Assembly (NCBI RefSeq): GCF_000143765.1
Contig: NZ_GL379771.1
Coordinates: 868,001 to 932,000 of the forward strand
DNA length: 64,000 nt
Direction of reading: 5' to 3'
From: Sphingobacterium spiritivorum ATCC 33861
Lineage (GTDB): Bacteria; Bacteroidota; Bacteroidia; Sphingobacteriales; Sphingobacteriaceae
Shown here: piece by piece, positions 1 to 9,107 of the stretch
How the letters are laid out: the number at the start of each line of letters is the position of its first letter
How positions within the stretch are numbered: the first letter of the stretch is position 1
Position numbers and translations under genes: made by a program
The notes under the pieces: generated by a model
Told to the model about the DNA's origin: nothing
Database searches by the model: none
Seen by the model: the letters and a program-made list of their open reading frames with translations, nothing else

Positions 1-1380
1 AACTCTTTGTCCGGTGGAGAGTCTCAGCGCATCAATCTGGCTACTTCACTAGGAAGCTCATTAGTCGGATCAATCTATGTTTTGGATGAACCGTCAATAG
101 GACTACATCCCCGTGATACACAACGTCTTATAGGCGTCCTGAAATCACTTCGGGACATTGGCAATACCGTGATCGTAGTCGAACATGAACAGGAAATGAT
201 GGAAGCTGCGGATTACCTTATTGATATCGGTCCTGAAGCCGGTATCAACGGAGGAGAATTAGTATTTGCAGGCACTTACTCCCAGATTCTGAAGGATAAG
301 AAAAGCCTTACAGGCCAGTACCTCAGCGGAACACAACAAATTGATATTCCTGCAAAAAGAAGAAAATGGCATGATAGCATCAAGATTAAAGGTGCCCGAG
401 AAAATAACCTCAAAGGTATAGATGTTGCCTTCCCGCTAAATGTATTTACGGTTGTTTCAGGAGTTTCCGGTTCAGGAAAAACCTCTTTGGTGAAAAGAAT
501 TTTGTTCCCGGCTTTGCAAAAGGCTATAGGTAACTATTCCGGGGAACAGACAGGTATATTCGATGGAATTGAAGGAGATATCAACAGTATTGAGCAAGTA
601 GAAATGGTAGATCAGAATCCGATAGGCCGTTCTTCCAGATCCAACCCGGTGACGTATGTAAAGGCATGGGATGAAATCCGTGCGCTATACGCCAATCTTC
701 CGGTTGCGAAAGCCGGAGGCTTAAAGCCTGCTGCATTCTCATTTAACGTAGAAGGCGGACGCTGTGATGTCTGCCAGGGTGAGGGAGAAGTAAAAATCGA
801 AATGCAATTTATGGCGGATATTGTGTTGCCATGTGAAGCATGCGGAGGCAAACGATTCAAACCACATGTCCTGGATGTACAGTTTAAGGACAAAAATGTA
901 TCCGATATATTGAGCCTGAGCGTGGATGAAGCTCTTGAGTTTTTCAAGGATCAGGCTAAAATCATTTCCAAACTGCAGCCCCTGCAGGATGTAGGTCTGG
1001 GTTATGTAAAACTGGGGCAGTCTTCCAGTACCTTGTCCGGAGGAGAAGCACAGCGAATCAAACTTGCCTCCTTCCTGATCAAAGGGAACAACAGTAAAAA
1101 GACCCTTTTTATTTTTGACGAACCGACTACAGGTCTGCATTTTCATGATATCAAAAAATTGCTGAAATCTTTCGATGCTTTGATCGCATTAGGTAACAGT
1201 ATTCTGGTGATCGAACACAATATGGAGATGATCAAATCTGCTGACTGGGTCATTGACATCGGTCCTGAGGGTGGAAATAAAGGCGGTCAGCTGGTTTTTG
1301 AAGGAACTCCGGATGAACTCGCCAAATGCAAGGAATCTTATACAGGACAATACCTAAAGAATCATTTAAACAACAATTAA
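1..1380 (+). CDS. uvrA: UvrA excinuclease subunit A, C-terminal part (5' truncated by window)
   Basis: ATP-dependent damage-recognition subunit of the UvrABC nucleotide excision repair system. The frame is already open at base 1 (it reads NSLSGGES), so the N-terminal half lies outside the window. Seen in order: ABC signature LSGGESQR, Walker B LDEPSIGLHP, the second Walker A GVSGSGKTS (about 152-160 counted from base 7), a zinc module with CDVC and CEAC cysteine pairs, the second signature LSGGEAQR, and Walker B FDEPTTGLH. The segment DQNPIGRSSRSNP differs from the commoner DQSPIGRTPRSNP form, so this may be a second UvrA paralogue (UvrA2-like); that is inference. The gene ends 7 bases before the phosphatase gene, so the two may be cotranscribed. 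Confidence 0.93.
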   Translation, partial: NSLSGGESQRINLATSLGSSLVGSIYVLDEPSIGLHPRDTQRLIGVLKSLRDIGNTVIVVEHEQEMMEAADYLIDIGPEAGINGGELVFAGTYSQILKDKKSLTGQYLSGTQQIDIPAKRRKWHDSIKIKGARENNLKGIDVAFPLNVFTVVSGVSGSGKTSLVKRILFPALQKAIGNYSGEQTGIFDGIEGDINSIEQVEMVDQNPIGRSSRSNPVTYVKAWDEIRALYANLPVAKAGGLKPAAFSFNVEGGRCDVCQGEGEVKIEMQFMADIVLPCEACGGKRFKPHVLDVQFKDKNVSDILSLSVDEALEFFKDQAKIISKLQPLQDVGLGYVKLGQSSSTLSGGEAQRIKLASFLIKGNNSKKTLFIFDEPTTGLHFHDIKKLLKSFDALIALGNSILVIEHNMEMIKSADWVIDIGPEGGNKGGQLVFEGTPDELAKCKESYTGQYLKNHLNNN

Positions 1381-1387
1381 TATTACT

Positions 1388-3034
1388 ATGAAGCTAAAAA
1401 AAGTACTAATATTAGCCACTGTCGGAATACTGGGATTGACTGCCCAGGCACAAAATCAACCTGAACGGCCAAAACTCGTTGTCGGATTAATGGTAGACCA
1501 GATGCGCTGGGATTACCTTTACCGATTTGCTGACCGCTACGGCAAAGGAGGTTTCAAAAGACTGTTAAATGACGGCTTTACCTGCCAGAATACGTACATT
1601 AATTATATACCTACTTACACTGCTATCGGACACAGTTCGGTCTACACCGGAAGTGTACCCTCTATTCACGGTATTGCAGGAAATGACTGGATCATGGAAC
1701 AGACCGGAGAATCTATGTACTGTACACAAGATACAAGCGTTACAGGTGTAGGAACGACTGAAAAAGAAGGGAAACAGTCTCCACGCAATCTGTTAACATC
1801 TACGGTGACAGATCAATTGCGCCTGGCAACTAATTTCAAATCAAAAGTAATCGGTATTGCTCTCAAAGATAGAGGGGGAATTTTGCCTGCAGGTCATTTT
1901 GCAAATGCCGCTTATTGGTTCGAAAGCAAATCAGGGAACTGGATCAGCAGTAATTTCTATATGGATCAACTGCCGAAATGGGTACAGGATTTTAACAGCA
2001 GGAAACTGGCCGACAAATACCTGAAACAAGACTGGAATACGCTATATGATATTTCAACCTATACATCCAGTATTGCTGATGACAATGTATATGAAGGAAA
2101 ATGGGCTGGCGAGGACAAACCAACTTTCCCTCACCTTACTTCCAAGCTGATGAAGGATGAAGGTTATGAGCTGATCAAAACAACTCCATATGGTAATCAG
2201 TTGACTCTGGATCTGGCAAAAGCAGCTATTGAAAATGAAAAAATGGGAAATAATCCGACCAAAAACACGGATTTCCTTTGTGTAAGCCTTTCATCCACGG
2301 ATTATGTAGGTCACCGTTATTCTTTATCTGCTATTGAAATTGAAGATACTTATCTGCGTCTGGATCAACAGCTGGAAGAGTTTTTCAACTATCTGGATAA
2401 AACAGTGGGACAGGGTAATTATACTTTATTCCTGACCGCAGATCATGGAGCTTCTTATAACTCCCGCTATTTTATGGACATGAAAGGAAATGGAGGTTAT
2501 TTCTTTTCCCGTCAGGTAATGAAAGATCTGGATGCAGCATTGAACGCAAAATTCGGCGTTACGAAGCTGGTCAAAAGCCTGATGAACTATCAGGTTCACC
2601 TGAATTACCCGCTGATCGAAAAATCTAATCTGGATGTCGATAAGGTAAAAGAAGAGATTATCAAAGTATTGAAAAAAGAAGAAGGAATAGCCTATGTTGT
2701 GGATGTAGAGAAAGGGGACAATATGGCGATCCCGCAACCTATTCGTGAACGTATCATCAACGGATACAACATGAAAAGAAGCGGAGTGATCCAGATTGTA
2801 CTGGAACCACAATGGTATGACGGATCTCCGCGCTCTACCGGTACTACACACGGTACGTGGACACCTTATGACTCACATATTCCACTTATATTTATGGGAT
2901 GGGGAATCAAACCGGGAGCTTCAAACAGAGTGGTTAATATGACAGATATTGCGCCGACGATTTCTTCTTTACTGCATATTACTGAACCGAATGGCAATAT
3001 TGGTAAGCCGATACTGGAAGTATTAGGTCAATAA
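1388..3034 (+). CDS. pafA: PafA-type periplasmic alkaline phosphatase
   Basis: Phosphate monoesterase of the alkaline phosphatase superfamily, exported by an N-terminal signal peptide (about residues 1-22, ending AQAQ). The layout matches the PafA family: metal ligand Asp37 in LMVDQM, nucleophile Thr near 78 in PTYTAIGHSS, Asn99 in AGNDW, Lys160 and Arg162 in ALKDRGG (the monoesterase-type pair), STDYVGH (Asp305, His309), TADHGA (Asp352, His353) and a final metal His in TTHGT (about 488). Length 548 is normal for the family. PafA enzymes release phosphate from organic esters and are typically not repressed by phosphate. The gene follows uvrA by 7 bases. Confidence 0.9.
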   Translation: MKLKKVLILATVGILGLTAQAQNQPERPKLVVGLMVDQMRWDYLYRFADRYGKGGFKRLLNDGFTCQNTYINYIPTYTAIGHSSVYTGSVPSIHGIAGNDWIMEQTGESMYCTQDTSVTGVGTTEKEGKQSPRNLLTSTVTDQLRLATNFKSKVIGIALKDRGGILPAGHFANAAYWFESKSGNWISSNFYMDQLPKWVQDFNSRKLADKYLKQDWNTLYDISTYTSSIADDNVYEGKWAGEDKPTFPHLTSKLMKDEGYELIKTTPYGNQLTLDLAKAAIENEKMGNNPTKNTDFLCVSLSSTDYVGHRYSLSAIEIEDTYLRLDQQLEEFFNYLDKTVGQGNYTLFLTADHGASYNSRYFMDMKGNGGYFFSRQVMKDLDAALNAKFGVTKLVKSLMNYQVHLNYPLIEKSNLDVDKVKEEIIKVLKKEEGIAYVVDVEKGDNMAIPQPIRERIINGYNMKRSGVIQIVLEPQWYDGSPRSTGTTHGTWTPYDSHIPLIFMGWGIKPGASNRVVNMTDIAPTISSLLHITEPNGNIGKPILEVLGQ

Positions 3035-3066
3035 AACCATCCTATGAAAATCGCAATTAATTTGCT

Positions 3067-3074
3067 TATTTTTG
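3067..3074 (+). promoter_or_regulatory. -7 box TATTTTTG for the Rrf2 regulator
   Basis: TATTTTTG fits the Bacteroidota -7 consensus TANNTTTG and lies 23 bases before the ATG of the Rrf2 gene. A GGAG stretch at 3087-3090 could serve as ribosome binding site. No clear TTTG -33 box is visible at the expected spacing. Confidence 0.4.
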
Positions 3075-3097
3075 TGGATTATCAATGGAGTTAAACT

Positions 3098-3541
3098 ATG
3101 CTTTCTAAGAAAACAAAATACGCAATCAAGGCTTTGATGGTTTTGGGACGAAATTACGGAAAAGAGCCTATGCAAATTGTTAAAATAGCTGATGAAGAAA
3201 ACATTCCGAAAAAATTTTTGGAACAGATCTTATTAGAAATGCGAAATGCAGGTATCCTCTACAGCAAAAAAGGTGCTGGCGGCGGATACAGCCTTAACAA
3301 AGCTCCGGAAGATGTTTTTCTTTCACAGGTCATGCGCCTTATCGATGGGCCTATTGCATTATTACCCTGTGTGAGTCTTAACTTTTATCGTTCCTGTGAT
3401 GAATGTACGGAAGAACATGTATGTGGTATACGCGATACATTTATCGACGTCCGCAATGCAATGCTGCAGATCCTCAATGATACGAGTATAGCACATCTTA
3501 TCAATAAAGAAAAAGAACTAAATCTGGACATCAGATCTTAA
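3098..3541 (+). CDS. Rrf2 family transcriptional regulator
   Basis: Small winged-helix regulator of the Rrf2/IscR/NsrR family (147 aa, usual length). It starts MLSKKTKYAIKAL, the standard family opening, and carries the wing motif GAGGGYSL (about 59-66). It has cysteines at 91, 100, 103 and 109, a spacing compatible with an iron-sulfur cluster, so it may sense redox or iron-sulfur status. The target is not known: the neighbours (phosphatase, outer-membrane barrel) are not typical Isc genes. A strong hairpin follows the stop, so it is probably transcribed alone. Confidence 0.88.
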   Translation: MLSKKTKYAIKALMVLGRNYGKEPMQIVKIADEENIPKKFLEQILLEMRNAGILYSKKGAGGGYSLNKAPEDVFLSQVMRLIDGPIALLPCVSLNFYRSCDECTEEHVCGIRDTFIDVRNAMLQILNDTSIAHLINKEKELNLDIRS

Positions 3542-3563
3542 GCCCTATCAGAAAGCAAAATAT

Positions 3564-3600
3564 AAAAAAGCATGTAGCGCAAGCGCTATGTGCTTTTTTT
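3564..3600 (+). terminator. Rho-independent terminator after Rrf2 gene
   Basis: Hairpin with arms 3565-3580 and 3583-3598 (near-perfect, two-base AA turn), ending in a run of seven T. It lies 24 bases past the Rrf2 stop. Confidence 0.8.
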
Positions 3601-3689
3601 GTAACTATTTTAACATTTGTTAACCTTATTTAACAACCTGCTAATAAACAATATCCTATTTTTACTGTACAGATTTAAACCTATTTATC

Positions 3690-6080
3690 ATGAAAAATCT
3701 CTACCGGTTAATGTTAATAATCCCCTTAGCTATAGGTATTTCGCAACACACATTTGCACAGATTAATATCTCCGGTAAAATCCGGAATTCAAATGATTCT
3801 CCTGTTTCATCGGCTGTAGTAACGTTGTATCAAGGCAAAGGCGCAGGTAAAATGATCACAGCAGGAGCTACAGATGAAAACGGAGAATTCCAGCTTACAT
3901 CAGATAAGGGATCTTATTTGCTGAAAGTTACTTTTTTACAAGAGCTCCTTTATCAAAAAGAAATAACAGTCGAAAAACAACTTGATCTGGGGCTTATCAC
4001 AGTTGAAAAAGATGGTAAATCCAAAGAGCTGGCTGAAATAGAGATCAGAAAGTACAAACCAACGGTCGCTTTCAGAAACGGGAAATTAGAATTCAGTCCC
4101 AGTGTAGTTGAAACCGGATCTGTACTGGAAATCATGAAGATCGCCCCGACAGTGCAGATACAGGAAGAACAGATCAATCTGCTCGGAAAGACCGGAACGG
4201 AGATCCGAATAAACGGCAGAAAAATACATATGACCGGAGAACAACTGACTTCTTATCTAGCTACTCTTTCAGCTAACATGCTCGAAAAACTCGAGATAGT
4301 ACACAACCCGGGAGCAGAATATGATGCCGATGCCAAAGGAGGAGTCATCAATATTGTATTGAAAGAATTAAAAGAAAAGGGAGTAAATGCCTCTACGTAT
4401 GTGACCCAGACAAAATCCAAATATGCAAATACTTCATTAGGAGGTAATTTTAATATGTTAGCCGGGAAATGGCAGACATGGGGGTCTGCAGGTGTAGATA
4501 AAGGAAAAAACTGGACCTACGGCACCAATGACATTTTTTATACTTCAGGACTATGGCAGGATAAAAATGAACAGGTAACCAACCAAAAAAGCCTGTCCGC
4601 AACTGCCGGAATTGAGTTTGTACCCTATTCTAATAATGCAATCAATGCCTCTTTTTCTTATTATAAAGGCCCTTCGACAGGAGAAGAGTATAATCAATCA
4701 TTTATCTACAATATCCAGAAGATACTGGATTCTACACTGCGAACGACAGGCATCAACCCTCAGGATTACAGCAATTTTTCCTACAATGTGAATTACGTAC
4801 ATACATTCGGAAAGAGCAAAAGAAAACTGACATTTGACTATGCACAGGTATCTACACTGTTTGACAGGGAGCAGGATTTTACAAATTCAGTCATCAAAGA
4901 TGGAAACGCTACACAAACGCAACGCTTCTTTTCCGGAAACAATCAAAATGTAGCAGTTCAGACAGCCAATCTTGCTCTGGATCTACCTAACAAAATTGTG
5001 AATATGAATGTCGGAGGGAAACTTATCTTCAACAAAAATCAGAATGAGACTTCGTTTTATGAGTTTGTAAATAACGACTGGGATGCCAGTGAAGATAAGT
5101 TTGACAATTTCAAGTATAAAGAACGTATTCAGGCGCTATACGTTCAGGGAAATAAAACTATAGGCAAGTGGGAGCTGCAGGGAGGACTTCGCATGGAAGC
5201 GACCCAGACAGAAGGCAGCAGCCTTACTAACGGACAGATCACAAAAAGGAATTATACAAAATTCTTTCCCTCCTTCAGTGCATCATTTAATAAGGATGAG
5301 AACAATACGTTCAACCTGTCCTATGGTAAAAAGATCCAGCGGCCAGAGTTTTCATGGGTCAACCCGTTTGCCTGGTATACCAATGCATACGAGTACTCAC
5401 ATGGAAATCCTTCTCTGCAACCTTATTTCAGCAATGACCTGACCTTTATGTATGTACTCAGGCAAAAGTGGACATTTTATGCCAGCTATTATTCTACACG
5501 TAATGTCTATGCTGAATATATGAAAATCGATACTACAACCGGACAGCGCGAAAGCAGAGTAGATAATTTTGTCAATCAGGATATTCTCAGTCTGTATGCA
5601 AGTACTGATTTCAACCTTTGGAAAAGATGGAAAATGTCCCCTGAGTTAGCTTTTCAGGCACATAAAAGAGGTTCGGATCTGGCATTGATTGATGATACGA
5701 GCGGCTTTAACGTAACCGCCGGTCTGTACCAACAGATTCAGGTATTGCCAGACAACAAACTGGTACTGACTTTAAATTCATCTTACAGCTCGCCCAGCAA
5801 TGCCAGTGTACTGGAGACCAAAGCCAGATTTGTGCAGCATGCAGGCATTACCTATCAGGCTGTCAAAGATACCCTGCAGATTTCACTCAACGGGAATGAT
5901 TTGTTCAAATCCGCAGCTTTCCAGTATGATGCCTACGTGAATGATATTCGCCGTACACGGTACAAATATTCCAATAGCCAGCAGGTCAGCATGACTGTCC
6001 GCTATAATTTCAAAAAAGGTAAAAAGCGGGAAATAAACAGATCCAATGCAAACGATGATGAAATGCGTCGGGCAGGATAA
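3690..6080 (+). CDS. Outer-membrane beta-barrel protein, TonB-receptor-like
   Basis: 796-residue outer-membrane protein of the Bacteroidota family built from a signal peptide (about 1-24, ending TFAQ), a carboxypeptidase-regulatory-like beta-sandwich (about 25-110), a plug-like segment (about 120-230, with IRINGRKIHMTGEQL and GAEYDADAKGGVINIVL) and a long barrel. The C-terminus is a basic tail after the final aromatic strand (MTVRYNFKKGKKR), so the last strand is not the terminus. The substrate cannot be told from sequence; no SusD partner lies beside it. It is of the same type as 9108-11528. A bidirectional terminator follows directly. Confidence 0.82.
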   Translation: MKNLYRLMLIIPLAIGISQHTFAQINISGKIRNSNDSPVSSAVVTLYQGKGAGKMITAGATDENGEFQLTSDKGSYLLKVTFLQELLYQKEITVEKQLDLGLITVEKDGKSKELAEIEIRKYKPTVAFRNGKLEFSPSVVETGSVLEIMKIAPTVQIQEEQINLLGKTGTEIRINGRKIHMTGEQLTSYLATLSANMLEKLEIVHNPGAEYDADAKGGVINIVLKELKEKGVNASTYVTQTKSKYANTSLGGNFNMLAGKWQTWGSAGVDKGKNWTYGTNDIFYTSGLWQDKNEQVTNQKSLSATAGIEFVPYSNNAINASFSYYKGPSTGEEYNQSFIYNIQKILDSTLRTTGINPQDYSNFSYNVNYVHTFGKSKRKLTFDYAQVSTLFDREQDFTNSVIKDGNATQTQRFFSGNNQNVAVQTANLALDLPNKIVNMNVGGKLIFNKNQNETSFYEFVNNDWDASEDKFDNFKYKERIQALYVQGNKTIGKWELQGGLRMEATQTEGSSLTNGQITKRNYTKFFPSFSASFNKDENNTFNLSYGKKIQRPEFSWVNPFAWYTNAYEYSHGNPSLQPYFSNDLTFMYVLRQKWTFYASYYSTRNVYAEYMKIDTTTGQRESRVDNFVNQDILSLYASTDFNLWKRWKMSPELAFQAHKRGSDLALIDDTSGFNVTAGLYQQIQVLPDNKLVLTLNSSYSSPSNASVLETKARFVQHAGITYQAVKDTLQISLNGNDLFKSAAFQYDAYVNDIRRTRYKYSNSQQVSMTVRYNFKKGKKREINRSNANDDEMRRAG

Positions 6081-6120
6081 AACAAAAACGGCCGGAAATA
6101 TTTCCGGCCGTTTTTGTTTT
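6081..6120. terminator. Bidirectional terminator between convergent genes
   Basis: Perfect self-complementary stretch centred on ta at 6099-6100, with 18-base arms (core CGGCCGGAAA) flanked by A and T tracts on the two sides. It serves the barrel gene on + and murF on -. The murF stop codon (6119-6121) overlaps its end. Confidence 0.88.
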
Positions 6121-7420
6121 ATAATACATCCATCAAATGTTCAAATGCCATTCCTCTGGACGCTTTTAACAGTATTGTACTATTGATTACCGGCCGGTCA
6201 ATCAACGCCTGCTTTGCCTCTTCGGAGGTTTCATAAAACTCCGCTTCAAGATACGCTTGTTTTTTGAATGCCTTTCCGACAAAAATTAAACGATCTGCTC
6301 CAATAGATTTTGCCCGTTGCACCACCTTTTCATGTTCTGCATCAGACTCATCCCCCATCTCAAACATATCTCCCAATATGATCACTTTGCGGGAAGCATC
6401 AATCACTTCAATATTATCCAGAGCTGCAGCCATACTGCTGGCATTTGCATTATAATAATCTGCTATAATGGTATTATGCTCTGTCTTTGTAACCTGTGAA
6501 CGGTTATTTTTAGGAGTGTAACGCTCAATTCCGGTATTGATTTGCTCCGCACTGACACCAAAGTATAGTCCTACAGCTATTGCTGCTAAAAAATTTTCTG
6601 TATTATAGGATCCCGTTAATTGTGTGTGGACAGTATAAGAGTCGGGCTTATCTTTTTCCTTCCATTCGATCTGCAGAAGCGGGTCCGCTTTTAGCAATTT
6701 GCCGATTACATCATTTGTTTCGGCAAATCCATAAGTCACCACTTCGCTTATTTTACGCGTCGCAGCCATCTCATTCAGATGTGGATTATCTGCCTGCAGA
6801 AACAACGTACCATTATGGTTCTGCAAATAGTCATACAATTCGCCTTTTGTTTTCTTTACCCCCTCGAACGAACCAAAACCTTCCAGATGCGCTTTTCCTA
6901 CATTGGAGATCAGACCATGTGTCGGCTCTGCAATATCACATAAGAAAGCTATTTCTTTGAGGTGATTTGCTCCCATCTCTATTACTGCAATTTGTATAGT
7001 CGAATCAACAGATAATAAAGTCAGCGGAACACCGATATGGTTATTCAGATTGCCTTTTGTCGCATACGTCTTGAATTTCTGCGATAATGTAGCATGCAAC
7101 AGCTCTTTGGTGGTCGTCTTACCATTTGTTCCTGTCACACCTATAACCGGAATACTCAACGTCTTACGATGATGATTAGCAAGCTTCTGGAGACTTTCCA
7201 AAACATTATCTACCAAAATATAACGGCCATCTTTGGCATATGAAGCCTCATCAATAATCACATAACTCGCTCCGGTTTGTAAGGCCTGATCGGCAAAGCT
7301 GTTTCCATTGAAATTAGCTCCTTTAAGCGCAAAAAACAGACTGCCAGGCAAAATATTACGGGTATCTGTAGATACGTATGGATGTTGTAAATATAAATCG
7401 TATAGCGCTTCAATAGTCAT
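6119..7420 (-). CDS. murF: UDP-MurNAc-tripeptide--D-Ala-D-Ala ligase MurF
   Basis: Cytoplasmic ATP-dependent ligase that adds D-Ala-D-Ala to UDP-MurNAc-tripeptide, the last soluble step of the peptidoglycan precursor. Seen: N-terminal substrate domain with STDTRNI and SLFFALKG, P-loop VTGTNGKTTTKE (about residues 96-107), AVIEMGANH, and the C-terminal ligase domain with ADYYNANASSM and ILGDMFEMG. Length 433 is normal. The frame can be read from a TTG at 7426, but the ATG at 7420 is the better start. Unlike many genomes, it is not inside a division-cell-wall cluster here. Confidence 0.95.
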   Translation of the reverse strand: MTIEALYDLYLQHPYVSTDTRNILPGSLFFALKGANFNGNSFADQALQTGASYVIIDEASYAKDGRYILVDNVLESLQKLANHHRKTLSIPVIGVTGTNGKTTTKELLHATLSQKFKTYATKGNLNNHIGVPLTLLSVDSTIQIAVIEMGANHLKEIAFLCDIAEPTHGLISNVGKAHLEGFGSFEGVKKTKGELYDYLQNHNGTLFLQADNPHLNEMAATRKISEVVTYGFAETNDVIGKLLKADPLLQIEWKEKDKPDSYTVHTQLTGSYNTENFLAAIAVGLYFGVSAEQINTGIERYTPKNNRSQVTKTEHNTIIADYYNANASSMAAALDNIEVIDASRKVIILGDMFEMGDESDAEHEKVVQRAKSIGADRLIFVGKAFKKQAYLEAEFYETSEEAKQALIDRPVINSTILLKASRGMAFEHLMDVL

Positions 7421-7550
7421 GATCAAGAATTTGTTTCACAAACTTAGATAAACTTGTAACTATATGCAAGAGTCTGTCAACGGTTAACAAATAAGAGCAT
7501 AATTCTTCCTTATAAAATCAAATTGTATAATCCGTCTGATTTGGAAAATA

Positions 7551-8375
7551 TTAGTCTAATTGATAGGCAATCACGCTATTGCCATTAAAAGTAGGTATAT
7601 ACACGATTTTTTTTCTGGCGTCATAGCCCAGATCAGCTGTATTGAACTCTCCTTCTACGTCCAGTAATTTCTCAAAATTTCCGTCTGCCTTCACATAATA
7701 TACCACTCCCGGCCAACAGGTAACAATATAATCCCCGTTACCTACAGCTTCTATTCCGTCCCCGCCATGCTCAAATCCTTCTGCGATAATCTGCTTTTCT
7801 TTAGTCTTTGTATTTACACTCCACAATTCCGGGCCGGCGAGTACCAAAAGGTTGTCCCCGACAACCAAAAGTCCGTTTGCACTTTGTACTACTTCCAGAA
7901 AAACCTCAGGTTTGTGGTTCGTCAGTTTGAATACTTTTCCTAAACGCGTGTCAGAGACATATACTGTTCCTTTAGCATCAATTGCGATATCATTTAGAAA
8001 AGTGGCATCAGGAACTGGAATTTTTTCTAATAATTTACCGCTTTTAGCATCCACCACCACCACATGATCAATATCCGCTACATAGAGTTTATTATTATGC
8101 AGTCCTAATCCTTTGGGTGCGTTCATTCCGGTTGCCCAATCTTTATCTTTTACTGTCCCATCCGTATGCAACAGGGCAACACCTCCTTTTCCGTCTCTTT
8201 CTGATCCGCCTCCGTCTATCAATGACACATACAATTGTTTGTCAGGTACTGCAAGAACAGATTCCGGAACAGGCATTTCTTCCTGTGTACGCCAGATTTC
8301 TTTTAATTGATGTTGTGCCTCTGCCATTGTAACGCACAGAAAGGAAAGGGAAAGACTTAGAATTGTGTTTTTCAT
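7551..8375 (-). CDS. SMP-30/gluconolactonase-like beta-propeller, secreted
   Basis: 274-residue exported protein with a signal peptide (about 1-20, ending AEAQ) followed by repeated beta-propeller blades, for example ATFLNDIAIDAKGTVYVSDT and GYDARKKIVYIPTFNGNSVI. The NDIAID and YVSDT blades resemble the SMP-30/Gluconolactonase/LRE family, which usually binds a divalent metal and opens sugar lactones. The catalytic assignment is not certain: such propellers are also plain binding proteins. It starts 39 bases after the LOG-family gene on the same strand, so the two may form an operon. Confidence 0.72.
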   Translation of the reverse strand: MKNTILSLSLSFLCVTMAEAQHQLKEIWRTQEEMPVPESVLAVPDKQLYVSLIDGGGSERDGKGGVALLHTDGTVKDKDWATGMNAPKGLGLHNNKLYVADIDHVVVVDAKSGKLLEKIPVPDATFLNDIAIDAKGTVYVSDTRLGKVFKLTNHKPEVFLEVVQSANGLLVVGDNLLVLAGPELWSVNTKTKEKQIIAEGFEHGGDGIEAVGNGDYIVTCWPGVVYYVKADGNFEKLLDVEGEFNTADLGYDARKKIVYIPTFNGNSVIAYQLD

Positions 8376-8414
8376 AATATAAAGAGCTTATAATCTTAAA
8401 GATACGAAAAAAAA

Positions 8415-8996
8415 TTAATTGCCGTCCTTCGTCAGCCATTTCGGTCGTAGAGGGGCCTGATAGTTTTTCATCTTTTCCAACAGATCTTCGATAGTATCAC
8501 TAACCAATAACATATCCCGATTTTCGGCAGATAAGAGACCTGATTCTACCATATGATTTACAAAAAGAATAAGATGATCATAAAATCCATTAACATTTAA
8601 CAATCCTATAGGTTTGGAATGCAGTCCCAATTGTCCCCAGGTAATCATCTCGAAGAGTTCCTCCATTGTTCCAAAACCTCCGGGCAGCGTAATCACACCA
8701 TCACTAAGGTCATTCATCATCTGCTTGCGTTCGTGCATACTTTCCACGACATGCAGCTGCGTCACTCCTTTATGTCCGATCTCTTTGCTATTGAGAAAAT
8801 CAGGAATCACGCCGATCACTTCACCTCCCTGAGCCAAAGCACCATTTGCAACAGCTCCCATTAATCCTACATGCCCCCCTCCATACACAATACGCAAACC
8901 TTCATCCGCAAGTTTTTGTCCTGCAAAATAAGCACTGTTCATATAAACCTCATCAAATCCCGGACTTGACGCACAAAATATAGCTACACTTTTCAT
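8415..8996 (-). CDS. LOG family protein (nucleoside 5'-monophosphate phosphoribohydrolase)
   Basis: 193-residue Rossmann-fold protein of the TIGR00730/LOG (YvdD/RSc1807) family. Family hallmarks are visible: GGGHVGLMG (39-47), MHERKQMM (87-94) and the signature PGGFGTMEEL (105-114). LOG enzymes cleave ribose 5-phosphate from nucleotides; in plants and some bacteria this activates cytokinins, while in most bacteria the true substrate is unclear. It is likely first in a two-gene unit with the propeller gene downstream. Confidence 0.9.
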   Translation of the reverse strand: MKSVAIFCASSPGFDEVYMNSAYFAGQKLADEGLRIVYGGGHVGLMGAVANGALAQGGEVIGVIPDFLNSKEIGHKGVTQLHVVESMHERKQMMNDLSDGVITLPGGFGTMEELFEMITWGQLGLHSKPIGLLNVNGFYDHLILFVNHMVESGLLSAENRDMLLVSDTIEDLLEKMKNYQAPLRPKWLTKDGN

Positions 8997-9044
8997 CGTT
9001 TTAAAGTTAATGATAATCGTAAAACATTCAGAAGTTGTATCTAT

Positions 9045-9078
9045 AAAAAAAACCGTAAGTGCCTCGCGCGCTTACGGT
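9045..9078 (-). terminator. Terminator of the 9108-11528 barrel gene
   Basis: Hairpin with arms 9052-9062 and 9068-9078 (one wobble), followed on the minus strand by a U tract (poly-A on + at 9045-9052). Confidence 0.8.
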
Positions 9079-9107
9079 CATAACTAACTAAACATTGAAA
9101 CAATCTT